From contig NW_024104423.1 of the NCBI RefSeq assembly GCF_003945595.2, positions 1 through 64,000 on the forward strand: a stretch of 64,000 bases of DNA, given 5' to 3'. Shown here one piece after another: positions 1-13,504 of this stretch. The notes beneath the pieces were generated by a model. It did not search any database and had not been told where the DNA came from. It saw only the letters and a program-made list of their open reading frames with translations. Each line of letters opens with the position of its first letter. Position 1 is the stretch's first letter. Origin of the DNA: Pipra filicauda. Taxonomy: Eukaryota > Chordata > Aves > Passeriformes > Pipridae. Position numbers and translations under genes: made by a program.

Positions 1-2957
1 TTAAACTAGGTTTGAAGGGGGAAGGGGCGGCAACTGGGCTCTCCAGAAATAAGCCTAAGGGTGTAGAGCCCGAGTTGAGAATAAAATCAATGGCCCAGCT
101 GAAGTGCCTGTACACCAATGCACGCAGTATGGGAAACAAACAAGAGGAGCTGGAAGCCATCGTGCAGCAGGAAAACTATGACATAGTTGCTGTCACAGAA
201 ACGTGGTGGGATGACTCACACGACTGGAGTGCTGCTATGGGGGGCTACAAGCTCTTCAGAAAGGACAGGCAGGGTAGGAGAGGTGGAGGGGTGGCTTTAT
301 ATGTTAGAGAGTCCCTTGACTCTGTTGAAGTTGAGGTCAGCAGTGACAAGGTTGAGTGCCTGTGGACCAGAATCAGGGGGAAGGCCAACAAGGCTGACAT
401 CCTTGTGGGTGTCTGTTACAGACCGCCCAACCAGGATGATGAAGGAGATGAATTATTCTACAAGCAGCTGGCAGATGTCTCAAAATCTCCAGCCCTTGTG
501 CTCATGGGTGACTTTAACCTGCCGGATACCTGCTGGGAGCTTCATACTGCAGAGAAGAGGCAGTCAAGGAGGTTCCTGGAGTGTATAGAGGATAATTTCC
601 TTCATCAACTGGTAAATGAGCCTACCAGGGGTAAGGCCCCACTAGACCTACTGTTTACAAACAGAGAGGGGCTGGTGGATGATGTAGTGGTTGGAGGCCG
701 CCTGGGGCATAGTGACCACGAAATAATAGAATTTTCAATCCTTAGGGATGTAAGGAGAGTCATCATTAAAACTTCTACTCTGGACTTCCGGAGGGCAGAT
801 TTTGGCCTATTCAAAAAACTAATTCAGGGCATACCCTGGGAAACAACCCTTAAAGGCTAGGGGGTCCAGGAGGGATGGACATGCTTCAAACAGGCAATTT
901 TGAGCGCACAGGAACAGGCTATTCCAGTGTGCCGAAAGGCCAGCCGGAGGGGAAGACGGCTGGCTTGGTTAAATAGGGAGGTTCTGAAAGAAATCAGGGA
1001 TAAAAAGAAAGTTTACAGACTGTGGAAAAAAGGGCTGGCTACTTATGAAGAATTTACGAAGAGAGCTAGGTCATGCAGGAAAAAAATTAGGGAAAGAAAA
1101 GTGGAATTTGAAGTTAATTTGGCTAATTCAGTTAGGGATAACAAAAAGTCCTTTTATAAATACATTAATAGCAAAAGAAGGGGCAAGGAAAACCTCAATT
1201 CTCTGTTGGATTTGGAGGGAAATATAGTTAACAAAGATAAGGAGAAGGCTGAGGTACTTAACACCTACTTTGCCTCAGTTTTTAGCAGTAAGACAGGTGG
1301 CCCTCAGAACAACTGGCCTCTAGAGCAGATAGACAGAGACAGAGAGCTGAATAGCCCTCCTGTATTCCAGGAGGATGTAGTTAGCAACTTACTGAGCCAG
1401 CTGGATCCTAACAAGTCTATGGGACCAGACGGGATCCATCCCAGGGTGATGAGGGAGCTGGCAGAAGAGCTTGCCAAACCGCTCTCCATCATCTTCCAAC
1501 AGTCCTGGCTCTCTGGGAAGGTCCCAGATGATTGGAGGTTGGCGAATGTCACCCCAATCCACAAAAAAGGCTGCAAGCAGGACCCTGGCAACTACAGGCC
1601 TGTCAGCCTGACCTCGGTGCCTGGCAGGGTTATGGAGCAGATCATCCTGAGTGCAATCACACAGCACCTTCAGGATGGACAAGGGATTAGACCCAGCCAG
1701 CACGGGTTTAGGAGGGGCAGGTCCTGTCTGACCAACCTGATCTCTTTTTACGATCAGGTGACCCACCTGGTGGATGAGGGGAAGGCTGTGGATGTGGTCT
1801 ATCTAGACTTCAGCAAGGCCTTTGACACTGTCTCCCATAATATACTCCTGGAAAAGCTGGTAGCCCATGGCTTGGACAAGTGTACCCTCTCCTGGATTAG
1901 GAGCTGGCTGGAGGGTCGGGCCCAGAGAGTGCTGGTGAATGGAGCTGCATCCAGCTGGCAGCCGGTCACCAGTGGTGTTCCCCAGGGGTCTGTGTTGGGT
2001 CCAGTCCTGTTTAATATCTTTATTGATGATTTAGATGAGGGGATTGAGTCCATCATCAGCAAATTTGCTGATGACACCAAACTGGGAGGGAGTGTCGACC
2101 TGCTGGAAGGCAGGAGGGCTCTGCAGAGGGATCTGGATAGACTTGAGAGATGGGCTGATTCCAATGGGATGAAGTTCAATAAAGCCAAGTGCCGGGTCCT
2201 GCACTTTGGCCACAACAACCCCCTGCAGCGCTACAGGCTGGGCACAGAGTGGCTGGAAAGCAGCCAGGCAGAAAGGGACCTGGGGGTACTAATTGACAGG
2301 AAGCTCAACATGAGCCAACAGTGTGCCCAGGTGGCCAAGAAGGCCAATGGGATCTTGTCCTGTATCAAAAATAGCGTGGCCAGCAGGAGCAGGGAAGTGA
2401 TCCTTCCCCTGTACTCTGCGTTGGTGAGGCCACACCTTGAGTATTGTGTTCAGTTCTGGGCCCCTCAGTTCAGAAAGGATATTGAGGTGCTGGAGCGGGT
2501 CCAGAGAAGAGCAACAAGGCTGGTGAAGGGACTGGAGCATAAGTCCTATGGGGAGAGGCTGAGGGAGCTGGGGTTGTTTAGCCTGGAGAAGAGGAGGCTC
2601 AGAGGTGACCTCATCGCCGTCTATAACTACCTGAAGGGAAGTTCTAGCCAGGTGGGGGTTGGTCTCTTCTCTCGGGCACTCAGCAATAGGACAAGGGGGC
2701 ACGGGCTTAAGCTCCGCCAGGGGAAATTTAAGTTGGATATCAGGAGAAAATTCTTTACAGAGAGAGTAATCAGGCATTGGAATGGGCTGCCCAGAGAGGT
2801 GGTGGATTCACCATCCCTGGAGATTTTTAAACGCAGATTGGACGTGGCACTGAGTGCCATGATCTAGTAAATGGACTGGATTTGGACCAAGGGTTGGACT
2901 AGATGATCTCGGAGGTCTTTTCCAACCCAATCGATTCTATGATTCTATGATTCTATT
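1..2957 (+). mobile_element. CR1 LINE, young copy, 5' end outside the window
   Basis: This is a chicken-repeat-1 type non-LTR retrotransposon in plus orientation. The body encodes an ORF2 with endonuclease and reverse transcriptase. The 3' end shows the CR1 signature: a conserved segment ending in gatctcggaggtcttttcc (around 2907-2925), followed by a short ATTCTATG-type octamer repeat at about 2935-2957 instead of a poly(A) tail. The left end is cut by the window, so length and 5' UTR are unknown. It is nearly identical to the antisense copy at 60707-63056, which argues for recent amplification. The only coding lesion I see is one in-frame TAG at 858-860. Confidence 0.95.
12..2867 (+). pseudogene. 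CR1 ORF2 (endonuclease-reverse transcriptase) with one in-frame stop
   Basis: A single reading frame runs from 12 to the stop at 2867 and is broken only by TAG at 858-860. The first part (about 105-810) is the apurinic-like endonuclease domain: it contains YTNARSMGNKQEEL near the start, VTETWWDD, a GGGVALYVRE stretch, VLMGDFN and a late GHSDHE motif. The second part (from 900) is the reverse transcriptase: [13 protein letters not shown], the DFSKAFDTV block with a catalytic aspartate, [10 protein letters not shown], and FADD as the catalytic double-aspartate box. The C-terminal part after about 2280 is the usual CR1 tail. The second window copy reads AAG where this copy has TAG, so the stop is a point change. 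The true start lies at or before 12 and may be outside the window. Confidence 0.9.
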
Positions 2958-5900
2958 CTCTTGAAGCAATGCACTTTTGCAAGAAATAAAGAATGTGTTT
3001 TAGCTGTTACTCAAGTTCTAATATTTGGAATCCAAGGCATTTGAAATTCATGTATCCATTCATCACTTTGATTTTACTACTTCATTTATGAAGGTACACT
3101 TAGCTATGGATAAATTACTCTTTATCTTTGGCTGAAAGCTTTGTATAACAAATCATGCCCAAATTAATATTTTTTCTTAAAACGCATCTACTTTTTCAAT
3201 AACTGACTTTATGGCTGCCACTTTTTTCTAGTAAGTGATTTTCTGACCTTTTTGTAGAGTTTTTCTTGTATTATAAATAGTTTTTATGACCATTTTTATG
3301 TTTTAACATATTCTTATCATAACATTAAAGGAAATCATTGTCATTTGTAGCACAACTACGCAATATTTAAATTAACTAGAGTCTGACAAAATACATATTT
3401 TTACACATCTCTCTATGGTGTGTGCAAAGCACCCCACTCATTTCTCAGATTCTGGTCATCTTTTTCCCTCCTGCTTGGGGAAAATGGAGGGATAGATGAT
3501 CTGACAAATCACAGGTTTTCTGAGTTGCAGCCACTCTTGGACTTGCAGCAATGACCTTCTGATGCAATGCATGACAATGGTATCTTACAAAAAAAGCCTT
3601 TCTTAAAACCTGATTCTGCTTCTCCTTCATTGCCTGGGAGATACAGGCAGTCAAATCCTTGTGTCTGCACAGGTCAGGTTCTCTCACTCCTCACAGCTTT
3701 AATCCCTTTTGCCTTCTTAGCTCTCTGGAGAAGGTCAAAACAAACAGCATTGACCCCAGGCATACAAAATTTCAAAATCTCATTAGTTTCACTGTTTCAG
3801 CACTTGGAGATTTTCCTTAATTACCTTTCTATGCCTCTGGTGTCAGCAAGAAGTGTCCTGTGGGTTGCCCGCAGCTTCAGTAGCTCACAGATCATCAAAG
3901 ATACGCTTATAAAGCTAATACCATAGCATAATCCTGGCTTCCGTGTCTCAAGTCACGTCTCAGTACTGCAGTTTTCAAATGTTGCATTATTCCGGCATGT
4001 TGCAACTACCACAACATTTTTAGTTTCAGTGAAAATAGTTCCTAAGGCAATTGATTTAGGTTTATATTTTATAGTTTTATTTTCGTGATTCCTTATTAGT
4101 GCCAGATTTTCAGATATTCTTCTCAGCTCCTTTGAAAGTCAGTTCCTATTTCTTTCACAAGAATGTTACTTTGCACCCAGACCTGTTTTCACAGCTGTAC
4201 TGATGATGCAAAATGGCAGGTCTGTTCAGGAAAGTCAGAACGCCCTCACTGGGCAATGGGAAGAGCAGATGCCAAATGGCTTCCCACAACCCTTCACCAA
4301 CCAGAAGTAAAATTACCAATTAGATAACCATATCATAGCGGAGGACAGAGTGAAATGTTTGCAAACTCATTGGCCAAAGTTTTTGATGGTCACTCTCTCT
4401 AAAAACAGTTTCTCTGATACAACCTGTTGATCACCTTGAACAAGTCACCTGAAATCTTCTTTGTACACCATGCGTGGTGCATCTGCACACTGTTATACAT
4501 GATCAAGGTGAAAATGAACACTGAATCTTAGAGGGGCTGTGCGTAGTATCGTACTCAAGTCAACAATTTTTATTATTCTGAAGAAGTTGTAAAACATCTG
4601 CTCTTTGTTATGCATAAACATGGCTATCAAAAATAGATATATATGGGATGTAAACTGCTAAGCAGGGCACATCAAATATTGATGCAAACAGCAGCAGGCA
4701 ATCCCATGTAAATCATGTTTTCAACAGAGGTGGTTCCTTATTGACAATGAGGTTTTCTTTGAGTTTTTGAGAGAAGCTTAAGTCAGAAGATGCACCATGG
4801 CAGTGCCAAGTAGAAGGTGTCATTCTAGGAATAAAGAGGACTTCACACACTCAGTTACCAGACTTCCACTGACATGATGGTAGCTGGCAGCAAAAAGAGA
4901 AATACATGAAAGTTAGGATAATTTCCTAACCCACATAGGTCATGTTACAAGAGCACATCCAACTACACGTTACTTGAAGCTGGTAGCTGTCACCAGATGG
5001 GAAGAAACATTATTCACTAACACAAAAAGGGGCTTGCAGGTCAGGATTTATGGACATTTTCTCTTTCGCTTTACTACAAACTCATTTTGCAGTTTCATTC
5101 AAACCACAGTTTGCAGCACTTTAGACTTAGTGTCATAACCAAAGTAGATGTGATGCGTCACAGAGAAGCATTCATGCTTCTGTCAACAAAATTTATAGAA
5201 CCTTTGACCATCTTCCAAAGACAAATATTATATAAAATTCAGTTTCAATACTTGTGGCAAAAGGTTTTATTCATGCAACAGAAAAGATAGAAATTGAGCC
5301 TACATGCATAGTAAACATAAATCCATTTTAATACATTATGTGGGTTTTTTTTTCAGTTCTGTTCTTCACTATATTTAGGAGAAGTTATGAAAAACATATA
5401 TTCTTATGATGATGGAACACATGAATATGACTTTTGAGGCTTAGGTCTACCTATGTGTCAAAGGAGTCAAAAAACCAAGGTGTTTCTTATGTGAATAAAT
5501 ACAGCAGTGCAAAATTATAATGAAGTCCAAAGCAACTGGCTGAACCAATCAAAGAAACTGGAAATAAGAAAACACATTTCCTCATTTCTTCTCAGGAAGC
5601 TACTCAGTTCTCCTCAGCAATTCAAACAGCTGCACCATTATCTCATGAGACCAACAGCCTGGCCTTTCACACCACTGCATGTAATGTGCTCACTCTTTTC
5701 ACTTGATGATGTGAAGCAGTTCCCAGGCAGAAGTACGCAAAACTTGAATTTTTCATTATTTGCCCGCAGGCTAAAAAATGAGACTGATAAATTATACGAC
5801 TTGAAAAAAAAAAACCCATTGTGTTTTTGCTATTTTTCAGGAACATGGATTTTGTTTTAAAATTTTCAGTTTAGTGTGTGAGAAAGATCACATGGAGTTG

Positions 5901-6204
5901 ACTGACTCAGTATTTTAGAGCTACTTTGAAGAAGTAGTCCCAAGTAGGAGAAAAGTACTTAAGAAGCAGAATTAGCATCAGAACCTTTAGAACTGTTACA
6001 GGCTTTGAGAAAAAAATCAGACTATATAAATGTTTTTCAGGTTTTTGAGAAAACTTCTGAGATGGCATCCTTATTTTACCAAAGAAAGACAATTTTGAGA
6101 GCTAATTCTAAATTTTGCTATTTACGGTTTCAAAAAAGATAAACTGATAAACAAGACATTATTGATTATTGAGCACTAGGAAAAATGAACAAGGCAGTCC
6201 CTCT
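2958..6204. other. Intergenic, no gene seen
   Basis: AT-rich sequence between two CR1 copies. Open frames here are short (the longest is about 119 codons), overlap on both strands and show no recognisable domain or flanking splice signals. I see no RNA gene and no clear repeat. Confidence 0.6.
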
Positions 6205-6495
6205 TGAAACACGGTGACCAGTGGCAGGATCCAAGGGAACAGCATGAAGCTGTGTTGGGGAGGTTTAGATTGGATATTAGAAAAACGTTCTACACCCAGA
6301 GGGTAGTTGGGCACTGTAACAGGCTCCCCAGGAAAGTGGTCACAGCACCAATCCTGACAGAGTTCAAGAAGTTCTTGAACAATAATCTCAGGCAGATGGT
6401 GTGATTCTTGGGGCTGTCCTGGGTAGGACCAGGAGTTGGACTTTGATGATCCTCGTGAGTCCCTTCCGACTCAGAATGTTCTATGATTCTATGAC
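6205..6495 (+). mobile_element. CR1 3' fragment, old subfamily
   Basis: A decayed CR1 3' end. Residues such as FRLDIRKTFYTQRV and GHCNRLPRKVV, encoded at about 6260-6345, match the C-terminal CR1 block seen in the intact copy ([25 protein letters not shown]). It ends in the typical tail with ttggactttgatgatcctc, a run of pyrimidines and ctatgattctatga at about 6480-6495. The divergence from the young copies shows that this is an older subfamily. Confidence 0.85.
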
Positions 6496-8264
6496 AACTT
6501 AGATAAGAAGAAAGTTCTCTAGGCATTCTTTTTATCAGGTAATAGTATGATCTGGATTTCCTGTTCACTGTAAAAGAACAGATCTATATCACCATCTTTG
6601 AACAGTCTCTTGCTAGTATCTTCATAGTAAGCAACATTTCTTATAATCTCTTCCACTTGATCTGCATTGAGATGAACCAAGTTTCCATATACCCACGTAT
6701 TTATATCACTGCATTGACAAAAAATATTGAAAACCCTTTATATTGAGCTAGGAACAAAACTTTTGCCATAGGAATTGAAAGTCGTGGTTAGAATTTCCCA
6801 GGATCTTGTTAAGTATGAGGAGGTAATGAGAAAAAGCACAGAAAAGTGAAAAAATATAAACAATATCTAGTATAGAGAGGCAAAACAAAACAGAAAGATT
6901 TTTTTCAGGCAAATGCAAGCACCAAGTTGAAGTGTAGTAAAGTATCTCTGTACATAAACAGAAAGGAGAGTAAAAACAGGTAACAAATAAATGCAAATGC
7001 AAAATAGGTAAAGAAAACAGAAACAACTTCAGCCAGACACAAGCACATCTGTGACCACATTGCCCTCCAAGAAAGGGCCAAGTCCTTGGACACGGTTCTC
7101 ATCACACTAACGCCACCTTTGTATGAGCAAACCTTTGCATTCAAAGGGAGTCTTTAGAAGCTGTCACTTGATGCTATTCCCATCTTGCAGATACCTAAAG
7201 GATTTTCACTTCCAGCCCAGGAAATCTGCCATCCTCTGCAGTCATCTGTATAGGCTGTGCACATGCTACTGATGTCCAGCAGGCAAGCCAACACCTTAGC
7301 CTGGCCCAGAGAGACCTCGGTGTCATATCCTTTGCACAGACACCACCTACACCTGCCAGGGTGGACATACATCTATCTAGGGGCAGTCATCTGTTCCCTA
7401 GCACCAAAAACTGGAGATCGACTCACTACTTTTGCCTTGCAATCATTACATGGATTTCAAGGATGATGGTCAAAGAAAGAGCCTGTTCTGATGCAAAAAG
7501 TTGTCAACTTCTGGTACTCCAGGTGCTGAAAAAGTCCATGTTTTCAATATCTGACAAAATCATTGGAGAACTACTTGACAAACAAGTGCTACTACTAAAA
7601 TGAATGGTGTGGAACTGATATACTGATCACCAAATAGAGTGACTGAAGAAATCACAAAATGATACAGAGGACTAGCCCTATCTGACAGGCACTGTAGATA
7701 AAATTGAAATAAGGTATTTCCATTCATACTACGGACTTTTCACAGCCATCTTTAGCACCCTAGAGAAACCCTTATTACAGCTGATTGTGTTCCAACTGTG
7801 GGGTGGGAGCTTGTGTGTTTAGTCATACCTAGTTACTAAGAAAGGTGGAGTCTTTAAATGAACCAAAACCCACTTGCCTAATGTCCTCTGTAGGGTAGCC
7901 AAGGTGCTATAGTTAAAGGCTAATATGTTTGTATATTGGAATACTTTATTCCAGTTCTATAGCATCACCTTGTTGCAAAAGTTTCAGTGTTATTTAATGA
8001 GTACAATTTTTTCAAACATCATTTTTTTGAAAGATCTACTTACCCTGTCTCTTGAAATACCAGCTACAGAATCTACTAGCTGTTTCTGAACACTCACAAA
8101 AAAAGGAGGGTGGACTAAAATCGAAACATACAGACTTGGTTAGCTTTGTACAGGCCATGAATGGTACTGTGCTGTAAGTCAAAGCAGCACACAGCAATTC
8201 TCAGAGAAATCTATAAAACAGAACCGAAGAGCTTATCTATGTTATTTCTTCACCCTAAGGATCA

Positions 8265-8400
8265 ACTGTCTTTCCTGACAGATTGCCCTCCAGTCTGTTC
8301 TTAAAGGCAATCTGACAGATTCCAGCATTCTCCTGGCAATCTATTTTGGCACTTCATTGCTTTGTTAAAAGAATATTCCACATCCTGAAGTCAATTCCTT
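8265..8400 (-). mobile_element. Possible ancient CR1/L3-like 3' remnant
   Basis: The plus strand reads as the complement of an old CR1/L3 3' region: a cttaaaggcaatctgacaga-like start, then a stretch resembling the preserved phrase for residues around NRLP, then words resembling the complement of the RKKFF block. The resemblance is weak and spread over about 130 bases, as expected for a very old insertion. No tail repeat is left. It could be chance similarity. Confidence 0.4.
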
Positions 8401-11243
8401 AGAAAAATACCAGATGTAGAAAAGAATTTGATCTTCCTTCTCGTAGCTACTTTTTTTGCAATTTTGAATTAGTGACCTGTGGGAAGATGAAAAAAAAAAA
8501 AAAAGGAAGATTATAGGAAAGGAGAAATATGCAGTAAATTTTGTGACTTTATCTGGTCAATCTTATATCTGCATGATTCTACAGTTTATGTATATCCTTT
8601 TTTAATTTGTTTGTAATTCATATTTTTATTAAATTCAATACCCATACAAGCCACATCTCTGCAGTGGAGGCTGTGCCAGTACACCACAGGATGTTATTAC
8701 TTCATACATCTTAAGTGTAGTGCATTAGATTATATATGCCATAACATGCTGTTTGCTTTACCCCAACACCATGACTCATGTTCAGCTTGTGAACCACTGT
8801 AACCAATAACCTCCTCTGCAGTGTTTCTGCATTGCCCTCACTCTCCATTCTGCATCTGTACATGACTATCTCTACCTACATTTGCATCTCTCTTTGTTAA
8901 ATTGCATTCTATTTCTTTCTAAATGATTCCTCAAAAAAAAAAAATTAAGAAAAAGGTCTAATCCTATCCTTCAAAAAGTTGGAAATCCTCAGGAGCTCCA
9001 GATTTAGTAAACTCCTAATTTTAAGGAGTCCACCTCCAAAGATAAACCTTTGCAGTTCTTTCAGATTTTAGTCTCATATTCCAAACAGTCTTCCTTCAAA
9101 AAAGTTTGGGAAGGAGAAAAAAAGTTCCAAACTGATGACGTTGCATGTGTGTCATATGACTACTAAATTAAATATTCAGGCATGTTAGAACAATACTTAT
9201 TAATTCAGTTATGAGAACTGATCTAAAAACAGAGCTATGTAGGCAAAGACATATTTTGTTCCACCCCCAAACTACATATAAAGTCTTTCCTAATATTTCT
9301 CAGTCAGACAGTCCGTCCCTTGAAGCCAATGAGAAAATGGTTATTTTCAAGCAGAACATGCACTGATGCAGTATCTGTTTGAAAGCACAAGGAAAGTAAA
9401 AGCTCCAAGTATAAAATCATGTAATGGACTTTTTTCGTTCTTTTGCTGATTGGTCTCAGGTTGTAAAAGTAGTCCTTTTCAGACACCTCTCATCCAATTT
9501 AAGAATAATGCTTTTCTTTGGATGCTAAAAGGAGTGTGAGTACCGAGTATGACCTCACTTTCAAACAGGGGGTGAAAAAAATAGAAAAGCTGATTATCAG
9601 TGTTGAACAAAGCACAATCCACTTACGGTCAAATTCTACATGAAAATGCCTTTTTTTCATTGAAATGTATTCAAAGAACAGATGGGTAGGGGCTTTTTTG
9701 ACATTTAAAATGGTCTCTTAGGTGTTTAGAAGCAATGCTATATTGAAGCTTGTCAGCAAATCGCCTAGGGCAGATAACTGCAAGAAGGTACAGAAGCTTC
9801 ACAGTTATAGAGGACTAAATATTTCAGAAATAAGCAAAATATTTTCTTAGACACAAAAGATGTGTACAGAAAGCAAATTATACACTGTATTTTTTATAAT
9901 TTAAGTGTGTGGCTTCCTTAACAGTGAGGGATGAATGAATTCTTAGATCCCACTTCTGGCTTTTTCTACACAATTCTACAGATAATTCATTTGTGTTATT
10001 CCTCCACAACTCCTTTTCTGGTATTAGCAACATCAGCAGAAAGGGAACTACTGAGGAAATATTTTTTACTCGGGCTGCAAGTAGAGGAGCCCTGCATTCA
10101 GTGCAGACAAAATGCATGTGTTCCTGTGTGTAAATGGAAAACACTCCAGAATGGACCATAAAGTCTTGAACATTGACTCTAGAAGTATCCTAGCAATGGC
10201 TAGTTTGTTTGAAGCTACTCATGAGCTCTCTTTAGTACAGCCTATCTTATCCAAAGGAATAAAATTATCCTGGTCAACAACAGTGGATGGCTTGTTTAAG
10301 TGGATAACTTGGATGTGTAGAGGGAAACTGGGCCTAAAAGAAGCTTAAAGACTGAAATATCTGGATGTTTCTACTTAATAAATGAGTAGCGAAAAATGCA
10401 AGTTATGTGTGCATATAATTCCTGTTCTCTCTCTGTTGAAGAAGACAAAAAACCTTCTTCTCTTGGAAAAAAACTCTGTCTTTGCTCTCCTGCAGTATCA
10501 TCAGGACTGTTGGTACAAGCAGTGTGCAGGCGAGCAGATGTACACACTGGCAGGCTGTAGTGAAGAATAAACCTCAAATCAAATTAAATCTTTCCAGCAG
10601 GGATATCTAGAAGAGTAACAAGGATCATTGAAGTCCAATGCTTCCTGAACTTCCCAGAAGCTACACAAAAACTGTTACCTTCAAGGTTAACTGAAAGTTA
10701 CTGTGACAGCAATATTAATTTTGGGGACACCTAGGAATCCTTCCAGCACTTTGGCTTTATTTAAGTCTGTCACAGTGGAAGGAGAAACATATTTGTTTTA
10801 ACAAAATAGTAAAAAGTAATCATGCTGTGGATGGAAAAAAAATATTCTTGAGGCATAATGAAAGTTATTATTCCCTTAATGCATACACCTCCTTAAAGAT
10901 CCTTTTTTTTCCCATACTTAAGAAAAGCATGGAGATGGTACCACAGAGCCATGAAAATATTTCAATATTTTTAAGGGGTGCATGGAAGACAAAACAAAGT
11001 AGTTGTAATGTTAAATCCTGATAATTTAAAAGACGTTGCTTTGTCATTATTATAACTCATAAAAAATGTATCGTTTCCATAGCAACTGCCTCATCACATG
11101 TGAGACTGCCTGAAAAACTCAAGCTTTTTTTAATCAGTTAGTCATGGGCCCAAAACAGAAAATAATTCACCAATACATTCCTAACACTTTCTGCCTTGTA
11201 AAATGAACTTTAATGCACACAATTATTTTTAACAATCATCATT

Positions 11244-11330
11244 AAACAAATAAACAAACAAACAAACAAAAAAAAACCAAAACCCAAACCCAAAAACCAA
11301 CCAACCAAAAAAAAAAAAAAAAAAAAAAAT
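11244..11330. repeat. A-rich simple repeat (CAAA/CCAA/poly-A)
   Basis: Low-complexity tract made of AAAC and CCAA units that end in a run of more than 20 A. No element with coding sequence or a CR1 tail adjoins it, so it is a simple repeat and not the visible tail of a retroposed copy. Confidence 0.85.
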
Positions 11331-12960
11331 AACTATTATCAAAACAGTCTATTGTATTCTATTTTTCCTCCTAGGCAGAAAATTTGTGTCAGGGAGTGAC
11401 AGCATTTCTTCAGATGGAATAGGGTCGATGAATGCATTCAATGTACATTCTCTTCACTGCCATCATTTTCCTGAGGCTCCACTATATATCATTTGAATAA
11501 CACTCAACATAAATCCCCGATGGTGGCAGGACTTGCAAATGATCTGGTGTGGCAGGCCCTGCATACACACAAGGATTCATTGAAGAGAATTGCATTTTTA
11601 ATGGAAATAGAAGGTATGCCACCTGGGTCCAACTGATAAAAAGCCTACAGAAATGCAACCACATTTCCCATCCTAAGGGTCTGAGATAGATGGCTGAGTA
11701 AGGAACCTGCTACTGAAGTTGTGTAGTCCAAGCAGAATCATATAGTAGAGCTGGACATATAGAAGGATAAGCAGCATGTTCCTACATCCTGTGGCAGGCC
11801 ATCCCAGAGCTGCAAGGCACAAGTGTCTGGGAGATGGAGAGCAGTGCAGTCATGCTGCTCTTGGCTGCCCAGAAGTCAGCTCTGCAGCAGTGGCCACTTC
11901 ATTCCTATCCTGGATCTTCACAGAAAACAGTTTCCTCAGACTGTGACACACTTGGGCTGAAGCCCCCAGCCTGAAGCAACCATCAGAATTACTTACACCT
12001 GAAGTCATATTCCCAGGGAGCCTAACCACCAAGTTAGTAGGTATGTGGGGGCATTGGTTGGGTTTAGAACAAAAATTTCAGCTTTGGTGAACCAGGGGTT
12101 TAATTTACACCCTCCAAATTTTAGTCTTCACAAATTGACATTTTCCAGCAAACTATTTTTTTCTTGGATTTTTGTTTGTAAGCTCTCCTCTGCAAAACAA
12201 ATGCTGTTTAATGTGCTCCATTTGATAATAAATGTAATGTATCCCTTCTTTCCCTATAGGTATTTTCTTCAAATTTTGCTCATATTCAGTCTTAAGTCTT
12301 CTTAAGTGAAATTCAAGAAGTAATTACATTTTTTCTACCATATTTTCCTCTCATTTAATATGATTAAATCCCATAGAAATCTTGCTTTCTGTGCTTCCTT
12401 TGCTTTTTGTTTCCTGAATTTTTTTCCACGATGTCCTGAAACTTCCGGAAAGTTTCTTGTGCTCATACAGTCACTGGTGCTAAGTGCCCAAACTAGCTTA
12501 TAAGTGGAAAGAATGCTGTGCACTATTCGTAATACAGTTTAGGCTTCAGCAGATATCCCTTATGAAGATGGAACATACCAGAAACACATTTCTCCTTCAA
12601 ATGAAATCCTCTTCTGTTCTGCTATGACATCTCTTTTTGCATGCTTCTGCAGACCATCCTAAATTGACCTCTAAAAAGGAGGAGAAAACAAGAAAACAGT
12701 ACAGAGAATTTACATGGTTCAGAGGTATATATATATATCTGATGTCAGAGAACAGCAGATTAGAGAAATCACAGCTCTGATTCATTCTGACAATTCCTGA
12801 CTTTCCTCTGTTATTCTACGGAAATGCACAAACAACTGGTAAAACGTTGGTCCTCGGCATACATCTGCCTCGCTGATAGCTCTCACCCACAGGAGAGGGA
12901 GAGATTAGAAATTATTTGGGGAAAGGTTTATGAAAATGAGGAAGAGGGAAAAAAAGGAAA

Positions 12961-13504
12961 TATATTGGCTCTGGCTGAGCTGGAGTTTATTTCCCCATAG
13001 TAGCCCTCACGGTGCTGTGCTTTGCATTGGTATCTAGAGGGGAGTTGATAACACACCAGTGTTTTGGCTACTGCTGAGCAGGACAGGCACAGCATCAGCA
13101 CTGTAACATTCCTTCCTCAGTCGAGGGCAAGATCCTGGGAGGGGACACAAGTAGGCCAGCTGACCCCAACTGACGTCAGCTCAGATATAAAAGCTGAGGC
13201 AAGGAGCAGGAAGGTGGGCATTCATTGTCTCCAATGGCTGCCTGCTGAGGAATTGTCACGTGTGCTGAAGCCCGGCTTCTTGGGAGTGGCCGATCATCGC
13301 TGCTCATGGGAAGTAGAGAATAAATTGTGTTATCTTTCACTTTGCTTTTGCATGCAAGCTTTCACCTGGCTTCTGCTTCAATGAACTGCCTTATCCATAC
13401 CCACGTTATTTTCCACCTTACTCTCTCACCTGTCCAGATGGGAAGGGGAGTGATAGAGTGGCTGGGTGGGCACCCCGGCATCCAGTCAAGGTCAACCCAC
13501 CACA
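12961..13504 (+). mobile_element. Solo LTR of avian ERVL type
   Basis: About 544 bases resembling avian ERVL long terminal repeats. In order: a start with ttggctctggctgagctgg; a phrase about a gtagccctcac block; a perfect cAMP-response palindrome TGACGTCA at 13171-13178; a TATA box (atataaaag) at about 13185-13193; a polyadenylation signal AATAAA at 13319-13324; and an end with ggtcaacccaccaca. The bases outside are ggaaa on the left and ggaag on the right, consistent with a slightly decayed 5-base target duplication. No gag or pol sequence adjoins either side, so the internal part was probably lost by recombination between LTRs. The assignment rests on remembered LTR wording. The promoter order fits U3-R-U5. 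Confidence 0.8.

Larger units (their letters stand above)
6496..12960. other. Intergenic, mostly unique AT-rich DNA
   Basis: No coding gene can be supported. Frames of 60-93 codons are present on both strands without family resemblance. A slightly more GC-rich patch at 7180-7400 has overlapping short frames but no convincing splice pair. The stretch holds one possible ancient LINE remnant and an A-rich simple repeat, listed separately. Confidence 0.55.

Noticed and set aside
187..588. 133-codon plus-strand frame overlapping the CR1 endonuclease
   Set aside because: It is in another frame of the endonuclease coding region and has no motif.
1304..2860. Open frames of up to 162 codons on the minus strand inside the left CR1
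   Set aside because: They are antisense shadows of the strongly coding ORF2, and the same shadows appear mirrored in the other copy at 61133-62345.
3567..3926. 119-codon plus-strand frame
   Set aside because: No domain, overlapped by an antisense frame, and no supporting signals.
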